DNA from: Betaproteobacteria bacterium | Lineage (GTDB): Bacteria; Pseudomonadota; Gammaproteobacteria; Burkholderiales; Burkholderiaceae_E | Length of the DNA stretch: 13,856 nucleotides | Direction of reading: 5' to 3' | NCBI GenBank assembly: GCA_016868095.1 | Contig: VGHV01000028.1 | Span: 1 to 13,856, forward strand | Part shown: positions 1 through 5,287 of the stretch, one piece after another | Layout: every line of letters begins with the position of its first letter | Position numbering within the stretch: position 1 is the first letter of the stretch | Program-made: the position numbers and the translations under genes | Notes under the pieces: model-generated | What the model was told of the DNA's origin: nothing | The model's database searches: none | Seen by the model: the letters and a program-made list of their open reading frames with translations, nothing else

Positions 1-361
1 CTTCAGGCTTTAATCGTCTTATGGGTGCTCCTGTGCTTCGCACCATCGACTCATGGGCATCGAGCGTATCCACTTGACCGGGCGAGGCAATCATCATCGC
101 ACCGCGCGGACTAATTAATGGATATTGGCTAAAGCCGTCAGGGCATTGTTGTAAAAAATTAAGACTCGCTCGGGTCAGTTGGCGAACAACCGGTGGACCA
201 TAGCTGTCCATGTAGAGTGCAGCCGAACGCCCTGTGCTGTGATAGCCGGGCTGATCCTCCGCCTCGAGTAAACAAACACTAAGATGGGGTGCTAGCTGAT
301 AAGCAATACTAGCAGCGACGATACCGCCTCCGACAATGGCGACATCGTACACAAGATTCAT
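1..361 (-). CDS. FAD-dependent oxidoreductase, DAO/DadA family (partial, 3' end outside window)
   Basis: Only the N-terminal 120 residues are present; the gene continues past the left edge. Residues 5-16 (YDVAIVGGGIVA) form the beta-strand and GxGxxA loop that binds the ADP part of FAD. An acidic residue (E33) follows at the end of the second strand, where it usually holds the adenine ribose. The stretch HSTGRSAALY (41-50), just after it, is typical of D-amino-acid oxidase/DadA-like flavoproteins, which oxidise amines or 2-hydroxy/amino acids. The start is the ATG at 359-361, chosen because the FAD-binding strand begins 4 residues later; no strong ribosome binding site is visible. It lies 95 nt after the iron-ADH gene on the same strand and is probably the last seen member of that operon. 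The family is clear; the substrate is not. Confidence 0.8.
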   Translation of the reverse strand, partial: MNLVYDVAIVGGGIVAASIAYQLAPHLSVCLLEAEDQPGYHSTGRSAALYMDSYGPPVVRQLTRASLNFLQQCPDGFSQYPLISPRGAMMIASPGQVDTLDAHESMVRSTGAPIRRLKPE

Positions 362-397
362 GATGAGACTAGCCTACCAAGCATCGTGAAGAACCCG

Positions 398-421
398 TGC
401 TTTGTTTGTTGAATCAAAGCA
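398..421. repeat. Perfect 7-bp inverted repeat between iron-ADH and FAD oxidoreductase genes
   Basis: TGCTTTG at 398-404 is mirrored by CAAAGCA at 415-421 around a 10-nt loop, in the 95-nt gap between two minus-strand genes. On the minus strand it is not followed by a T run, so it does not look like an intrinsic terminator. It could be an operator dyad or an intercistronic mRNA stem. A 7-bp dyad can arise by chance, so the confidence concerns its presence more than its function. Confidence 0.35.
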
Positions 422-430
422 ACCCCGCCC

Positions 431-472
431 ACCACGCCCCGGCTCAGCCACCATTATCACCACGCCCTGGCT
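431..472. repeat. Two 14-bp direct repeats, 28 bp apart, at the iron-ADH gene 3' end
   Basis: ACCACGCCCCGGCT (431-444) and ACCACGCCCTGGCT (459-472) match at 13 of 14 positions. The second copy covers the stop codon and last residues of the iron-ADH gene; the first lies just downstream of it. This looks like a small local duplication. Function, if any, is unknown. Confidence 0.5.
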
Positions 473-1614
473 AAAAGCTGGCGGATTTGCTCGACATCAG
501 TGATGGGCTCGGGATTAGTCTTGACCCACAAGTTTTCCATGGCGCCAGCTGCGACCGCTTCGAGATGCTCAGCATTAACTTTCAAATCACTCAAGCGCCC
601 AGGTAGACCCATATCTGCTACAAGTTTTGCCACAGCATCTGCCGCATCAAGATTTGTCACCATCGCCTGCGCAATCAAGCTTTGCACCGACTTGGTTTTC
701 TCGGCATTAAACCGCATGACATGCGGCAACATAATGCACGATGTATAACCATGACTCATCCCTGTCACAGCGCCAAGACTGTGACCGATCCCATGGCTTG
801 CACCAAAGGGGACTCTCATGATCGCTATGCCAGCAAGCCAGGCACCTTGAAGACAATCAAGGCGTGCCTTCAAGTCCTCTGGATCTCGATGGCTCTGACG
901 AAGCCCTTTTGTCAGTAGTCGTACCGCTTCAAGTCCTAGGGCATGAATCAGTGGCGAAGGGCTGATGGAACACAATCCTTCAATAGCGTGATCGAGCGCT
1001 CGCAGGCCGGTCGAAAGCCACAACCAACTCGGTGTGTATAGGCTCGCTTTTGGATCGAGGATGACAGTGGCAGGACCGATCTCCTCGCCCATGTATGCAT
1101 CTTTGACTTTGCGCTTTTCATCGGTACAACCACCAAGATTTGAAAACTCTGCTGCAGATAGTGTTGTCGAAATGGCTATTTGGCGCATGGGGGGCGACTT
1201 CACCTTAGGAAGCCTTCGACTCCCATCGGGGTTGACCGCCAGATGCCAATTGCTAAGCTCGTCTTCGTGCTCAAGCCCTTCAGCCAGGGCGATCAATAGC
1301 ACCTTCACTGTATCAATTGCTGTACCACCGCCAACAGTGACAACGAGATCGGGGCTCGCTGATCGAACCGCCCTTGCAGCGTCCATCACGGTTCGTCGAG
1401 GCGTGTGTTCGATGCATGCATCAAAACAACCGACAAAACGGTCGCCTAGCGCCTGCGTCAATTGGCCAATCAAGGGCGTTTGACGATTTAAGGTCTTACC
1501 CGTGACGATAAAAACCCTTGAGGAGCCGCGTCGTTGCACTTCTGCAAGCAAGGCCTCTTGAGCAGGCTCTCCCCAAATAACCCGGTCCTGCGCCAAAAAT
1601 TCATGCATCGCCAT
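457..1614 (-). CDS. Iron-containing alcohol dehydrogenase / maleylacetate reductase family protein
   Basis: A 385-residue protein, normal length for this NAD(P)-dependent dehydrogenase family. VGGGTAIDTVK (94-104) is the family nucleotide-binding GGG loop. The C-terminal helical domain carries the metal-site region, with H274, H278 (HGIGH) and H288 (SHG) in the expected places. The usual metal ligand motif D-x-x-x-H, as in GMDALTHAIE of FucO-type enzymes, reads GLRALDHAIE (203-212): R205 replaces the ligand Asp and D208 precedes H209. This may mean altered or absent metal use, as in maleylacetate reductases, so alcohol/aldehyde or maleylacetate-type substrates are both possible. The start ATG (1612-1614) has AGGGG 6 nt upstream (1621-1625). 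It follows the AllA-like gene by 21 nt. In context it could reduce the aldehyde made by the thiamine-diphosphate decarboxylase; that is inference. Confidence 0.88.
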   Translation of the reverse strand: MAMHEFLAQDRVIWGEPAQEALLAEVQRRGSSRVFIVTGKTLNRQTPLIGQLTQALGDRFVGCFDACIEHTPRRTVMDAARAVRSASPDLVVTVGGGTAIDTVKVLLIALAEGLEHEDELSNWHLAVNPDGSRRLPKVKSPPMRQIAISTTLSAAEFSNLGGCTDEKRKVKDAYMGEEIGPATVILDPKASLYTPSWLWLSTGLRALDHAIEGLCSISPSPLIHALGLEAVRLLTKGLRQSHRDPEDLKARLDCLQGAWLAGIAIMRVPFGASHGIGHSLGAVTGMSHGYTSCIMLPHVMRFNAEKTKSVQSLIAQAMVTNLDAADAVAKLVADMGLPGRLSDLKVNAEHLEAVAAGAMENLWVKTNPEPITDVEQIRQLLARAW

Positions 1615-1635
1615 TGCAATCCCCTATTTTTCGCT

Positions 1636-2214
1636 TCACGACGGAAGTTTGACTGCATTGCAGGTTTCGTGATTGTCCTGATAAATCGTGTAGCGCTCAT
1701 CAAGGCCATAGAAGTGACAATCATTTGCGTAATCACCGCCTTCAATCACAAGATAAAGCGCCTGTGCTGCAAGGCAAATCAAACCATGATGCCAGACCGC
1801 CTTTCTGATTAAAAACGATTGCCCTTTGTCGGTAACAAAGGCTCTTAATCCTTCATGAGTCGGTCGCTCCTGACAACTTACTATCACGAGACTTTGCTGT
1901 TCTTGCATCGCAATAAAAATTTGATCCGCCTGTACATGCCGCTCTAATTCGCAACAAACCAAGGGAAAATCTCTTTGCCGCGCCTGGTAGGCCTGCAAGA
2001 CAGCATCGGCCTTAGCAGCTCTTACATCCATCGCTGGCAAGAGCGAAATTCGTCGACTAGAGCCTTGATTAATCAGTGATGAAGACTCAGGCGCTGCATG
2101 CGCGATCTGTGGCCTAAGCTCTAAGCTAAAGCAGCTTCCGAACGGCGCAAAGCTTTCTGACGTCATTGGCAGTACAGGAAGCCATTTCCCCGTTTCAGAT
2201 TTAATATGAATCAC
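1636..2214 (-). CDS. Ureidoglycolate lyase (AllA) family protein
   Basis: The 192-residue protein shows the signature sequence of the ureidoglycolate lyase family. MTSESFAPFG (17-26) resembles the family N-terminus. INQGSSRRI (48-56), ELERH (89-93), LRAFVTDKGQ (123-132) and VWHH (140-143) follow in family order within a cupin-like barrel. True AllA cleaves ureidoglycolate to glyoxylate and urea in purine catabolism. Here no other purine or allantoin gene is nearby, so the substrate may be a different carbinol or hydroxy-acid intermediate. The start is a GTG at 2212-2214 with an in-frame stop two codons upstream and no clear ribosome binding site. An internal ATG at residue 17 is too close to the conserved motif to be preferred. 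It lies 47 nt after the DapA-like gene and 21 nt before the iron-ADH. Slightly longer than the usual 160-170 residues. Confidence 0.82.
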   Translation of the reverse strand: MIHIKSETGKWLPVLPMTSESFAPFGSCFSLELRPQIAHAAPESSSLINQGSSRRISLLPAMDVRAAKADAVLQAYQARQRDFPLVCCELERHVQADQIFIAMQEQQSLVIVSCQERPTHEGLRAFVTDKGQSFLIRKAVWHHGLICLAAQALYLVIEGGDYANDCHFYGLDERYTIYQDNHETCNAVKLPS

Positions 2215-2261
2215 GTTCTAATCGGTAAACTTTCGAGACTTGCAAGCATAAAGGCCAAGTT

Positions 2262-3209
2262 CTACTGTGATGACAGCCTTGCACGAGGGTCGCTTCGGGC
2301 AAGACGCTCAAGCAAATAATCAGTCTCAGCTTTTGCCATCGCCGTTAGAGGCGAGGCGGGCCTTCGTTGGGCATCCGAGGATAGAATGCCCCGCCGCATC
2401 ATCACGTACTTACGTACAGCAAGCCCAACGCCGGGTTGCTGCTCATAGCGAAGTAAAGGCAAATGAGCATCAAACAAATCATGCGCCTTGTCACGCTCAC
2501 CTTTTGACTGTAGCCGAACCACATCGATCAACATGTCAGGAAATGCATAGCCGGTGTTGGCACCATCAGCGCCGCGCTCTAGTTCGAAATCTAAAAATAA
2601 TCCGCCATTACCGCATAAGATGGCGATTTCTCGCATGCTGCCCTCGCCCTGAAAGCTGCGCAGGCTGGAAATCTTCTCCAAACCCGGCCAATCCTCGTGT
2701 TTGAGCATCACGCATGCTTTATTTTCCTGAACGATGCGCCGGATCACCTGCGTGGTCATTTGAACCGAAAAGGTTAAAGGATAGTCTTGGATGACAAAGG
2801 GAATGTCTTCGCCGATCGCAGCAGATGCTTGACTGTAATAATTAATGATTTGATCGTCGGTCCTTAATGTATTAGGGGGCGCAATCATCACGCCAGCAGC
2901 GCCTAAGTCCATCGACGCGCGAGCCAAGGTGCGCATGGAGGCAAAGCCTGGCGCCGAAATGCCGGCAATTACGGGTCGAATAAATCGCGAACAAATCCGT
3001 TTAACAATCGCAAGCGATTCTTCAGCATCGATCTTCGGAGCTTCGCCCAAGACACCTAGGATGGTCAAGCCATCAGAACCGATGTCGGTGTAGAAGTCAG
3101 CCATGCGATCCATCGAAGCCCAGTCGATCTGACCGTCGGGGTGAAAGGGTGTCGGGGCAATCGGATAAACACCTTTTGCATCGACGCCTAGACGTTTGCT
3201 AGCTGGCAT
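2262..3209 (-). CDS. DapA/N-acetylneuraminate lyase family aldolase or hydratase
   Basis: A 315-residue TIM-barrel class I aldolase. Members form a Schiff base between an active-site lysine and a 2-oxo acid. The likely lysine is K170 (VMLKHEDWPG, 167-176) and the general acid/base is Y143 (IQDYPLTF). Residues GVLGE (52-56) sit where DapA and NanA have G-[TS]-T-G-E. The missing Ser/Thr pair argues against a true dihydrodipicolinate synthase. GADGANTG (213-220) is the usual late-barrel glycine motif. Start ATG 3207-3209 has a strong AAGGAG (3216-3221 on the plus strand as ctcctt) 6 nt upstream. It follows the thiamine-diphosphate enzyme by 53 nt. A role in cleaving or dehydrating a 2-oxo-acid intermediate is inferred. 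Confidence 0.87.
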   Translation of the reverse strand: MPASKRLGVDAKGVYPIAPTPFHPDGQIDWASMDRMADFYTDIGSDGLTILGVLGEAPKIDAEESLAIVKRICSRFIRPVIAGISAPGFASMRTLARASMDLGAAGVMIAPPNTLRTDDQIINYYSQASAAIGEDIPFVIQDYPLTFSVQMTTQVIRRIVQENKACVMLKHEDWPGLEKISSLRSFQGEGSMREIAILCGNGGLFLDFELERGADGANTGYAFPDMLIDVVRLQSKGERDKAHDLFDAHLPLLRYEQQPGVGLAVRKYVMMRRGILSSDAQRRPASPLTAMAKAETDYLLERLARSDPRARLSSQ

Positions 3210-3262
3210 AGAACGCTCCTTGTTCGCTCTTTATCTTGTATTAGATCACCATGACCGCTCAC

Positions 3263-4978
3263 TCACTCATAGCCCGAGCTGATATGAACATCAATCAAAT
3301 TGGGGCCTTCTTCGGCAAACGCGCTTTTAAAAACCGAGCCTAACTCGGCGGCTTTATCAACACGCTGCGCTTTCACACCCATACCGGCAGCCATCGCTGA
3401 GAAGTCGAAGGCGGGATCATTAAAATCCATACCGATAAATCGATCAGAGTCTCGCATGGCAATCAGGCGATCCTTAATAATTCGATAGCTTCGATTATTT
3501 GCAATCACAAAGCTAATCGGTAATCGCAAATGAGCTGCCGTCCATAAGGCTGCAATCGCATACATGGCGCTGCCATCGCCAAGCAGGGCAAGAACGCGTC
3601 GACCGGGATGCGCCAGCGCAATGCCAATGGCACCTGGTAACCCGAAGCCTAATCCACCGCTTGTCAGGCCAAAGGCCTGCATCGGTCTTTTTACTTTGAG
3701 GAACTGATGTAAAAGCGGTGCAGTTGTTGGGGCTTCTTCGACAACAAGTGCATCCTCCGGCATGCATTCAGCCAGCTGATAAATCATCACTTTGGGCTCG
3801 ATCAAGGACGCCTGCGAATTGCTCGCCTGTGCTTCGCGGGCCGGATGCGTTGCGACTTCATCAAGAAGTTGCTTCACCTCTTGAGCAGCCTGCTCACGTT
3901 TCGCCGCCCAATTAGAACTTGCAAAGCGCTTTAATCGCTGTGCAGCTTCTTGGCGCTGATGATCGCTCATCGCTGAACTCAAACGAGGCAATAATTGCTC
4001 AATCGTTGACTTCACATGAGCGCGAATCGCAAGCTCGGTGTAATAGTTTTTACCAAGCTCCCAGTCTCGCTCGCTGATATGCACAACCGGCATGCCTTGA
4101 GGCAAGGGGTCGACATCACTATAGGCCGACATCCGTAGTAAGTCGCCGCCAAGGCAAATTAGCAAATCGTAGTCCGATAATGTGTCGCGTACCTTCTTTT
4201 GATTGCGGGTGATATCACCCATATGACAAACATGCTCAACCGGAAATCGACTGTTATAAGGTACAGATTCAAGATAGACGGCAGCGCCTAAGATCTCAGC
4301 AAGCGCCGATGCCTGATCAAAGGCGTCTTGCTCTGCAATTTCGCGTCCAGCCAGGATCACAGGACGTTTTGCCTGAGTCAGGTGTTTGATCAGGAGCTCC
4401 ATGCTCTGGCCAACGGGTGCAACCTCGCTGTGCACTCTTGTTGAGGCCATGAGATCGATTTCGGCCTCTTCATCGAGTACCGAGCCAGGCAGGCTCAAAA
4501 ATACCGGACCACAAGGGGGCGTTGTTGCTATCTTTGCAGCCCGCCTTAAGACACGCGGAATATCCTCGATGCGATGAATCTCGAAAGACCACTTCACCAG
4601 CGGTTGGGCAACAGGAACCAGGGGTTCGTAGAGCAAGGGCTCTTGAAGACCATGGCCGATTTCGTACTGGCCTGCGGTAATAATCATCGGCGAGCCAGAA
4701 AACTTGGCTGCGTAAATCGCACCCATCGCATGACCAAGTCCTGGCATGCAATGCAAATTTACTGCTGTTAGTTTCCCGCTCGCACGACTGTAGCCGTCGG
4801 CCATTGCCACGACAATGGACTCTTGCAAGCCAAGCACATAACGAATCTGCGGGAAATTCGCAAGCGCTTCCATGACGGGAAGTTCTGTGGTGCCGGGATT
4901 GCCGAATAAATGGCTCACGCCTTCGTCAGCCAAAACCGCCAAAAATGCGTCGCGACCTGTCATGCGTTGAACGGCCAT
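3263..4978 (-). CDS. Thiamine-diphosphate-dependent enzyme, benzoylformate decarboxylase-like
   Basis: A 571-residue enzyme of the acetolactate synthase/benzoylformate decarboxylase superfamily. The N-terminal PYR domain contains LFGNPGTTELP (24-34), catalytic Glu E53 in GLQES, and NLHCMPGLGHAMG (74-86). In the last motif H76 matches the catalytic His70 of benzoylformate decarboxylase. A central domain follows. The C-terminal PP domain has GDGSA (467-471) through ANN (493-495), the Mg2+/diphosphate motif. Such enzymes decarboxylate 2-oxo acids to aldehydes; acetolactate synthase activity is less likely because the PGTTELP and NLH motifs favour the decarboxylase branch. The start is the ATG at 4976-4978, with GGGAG 8 nt upstream; the frame stays open for 67 codons further upstream, but that part does not resemble the family. 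It is the first gene of the minus-strand operon, divergent from the monooxygenase. Confidence 0.9.
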   Translation of the reverse strand: MAVQRMTGRDAFLAVLADEGVSHLFGNPGTTELPVMEALANFPQIRYVLGLQESIVVAMADGYSRASGKLTAVNLHCMPGLGHAMGAIYAAKFSGSPMIITAGQYEIGHGLQEPLLYEPLVPVAQPLVKWSFEIHRIEDIPRVLRRAAKIATTPPCGPVFLSLPGSVLDEEAEIDLMASTRVHSEVAPVGQSMELLIKHLTQAKRPVILAGREIAEQDAFDQASALAEILGAAVYLESVPYNSRFPVEHVCHMGDITRNQKKVRDTLSDYDLLICLGGDLLRMSAYSDVDPLPQGMPVVHISERDWELGKNYYTELAIRAHVKSTIEQLLPRLSSAMSDHQRQEAAQRLKRFASSNWAAKREQAAQEVKQLLDEVATHPAREAQASNSQASLIEPKVMIYQLAECMPEDALVVEEAPTTAPLLHQFLKVKRPMQAFGLTSGGLGFGLPGAIGIALAHPGRRVLALLGDGSAMYAIAALWTAAHLRLPISFVIANNRSYRIIKDRLIAMRDSDRFIGMDFNDPAFDFSAMAAGMGVKAQRVDKAAELGSVFKSAFAEEGPNLIDVHISSGYE

Positions 4979-4986
4979 CGCTAGTT

Positions 4987-4991
4987 CTCCC
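4987..4991 (-). promoter_or_regulatory. Ribosome binding site deciding the start of the thiamine-diphosphate enzyme
   Basis: Read on the minus strand this is GGGAG, 8 nt before the ATG at 4976-4978. It supports that start over the ATG-like extension that would begin near 5179. Confidence 0.65.
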
Positions 4992-5045
4992 AAGTAAAAC
5001 AGCACCGTGAGTTGAAAACGATCAAAACAGCTTGACTCCCTCAAA

Positions 5046-5075
5046 CGCAGCAGGCTCAAGCAAAGCAGGCTTAAG
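5046..5075. repeat. Imperfect 15-bp tandem repeat in the divergent promoter region
   Basis: CGCAGCAGGCTCAAG (5046-5060) is followed directly by CAAAGCAGGCTTAAG (5061-5075), 12 of 15 identical. The core GGCTCAAGC recurs exactly at 5130-5138, and a related GGCTCAGG lies at 5169-5176. The spread of the core through a divergent promoter region suggests binding sites for a regulator; this is inference from position and repetition only. Confidence 0.4.
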
Positions 5076-5277
5076 TGGCGCAAGCCGTCGATTGACTCCT
5101 GATCATATCGCCAGCGAAGCATTTGCGAGGGCTCAAGCGTACCGGTATGTGCTGAGCGGACGCCTGAAGGCTCAGGCATTGGCTGGCGCTAGGTGGCTCG
5201 GCAAGCAAGGGTGCTTCGCAGTCTAAGCGTCAGCGATTTAAACTTTGGCCCATCATTGTTGTCACGCGATTAAGTTT

Positions 5278-5282
5278 GGAGA
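5278..5282 (+). promoter_or_regulatory. Ribosome binding site deciding the monooxygenase start
   Basis: GGAGA, 5 nt before the GTG at 5288-5290. It favours GTG 5288 over the in-frame TTG at 5276, which would overlap this site. Confidence 0.65.
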
Positions 5283-5287
5283 AGCCT

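Larger units (their letters stand above)
4979..5287. promoter_or_regulatory. Divergent intergenic control region
   Basis: This 309-bp stretch separates the start codons of two divergent operons (thiamine-diphosphate enzyme to the left, monooxygenase to the right), so it must hold promoters for both. No convincing -35/-10 pair was found. TTCGCA (5215-5220) and TAAACT (5239-5244), 18 nt apart, are a weak plus-strand candidate. The stretch contains several copies of a GGCT[C/T]AAG-like element, described separately, that could be regulator half-sites. Short open frames on both strands here have no recognisable protein character. No regulator gene is visible in the window. Confidence 0.6.

Noticed and set aside
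4979..5179. In-frame N-terminal extension of the thiamine-diphosphate enzyme (67 codons)
   Set aside because: It does not resemble the family, overlaps the promoter region, and the ATG at 4976-4978 has a good ribosome binding site directly before the PYR domain.
5032..5226. 64-residue plus-strand open frame in the divergent region
   Set aside because: No recognisable domain, no ribosome binding site, and it lies where promoters must be.
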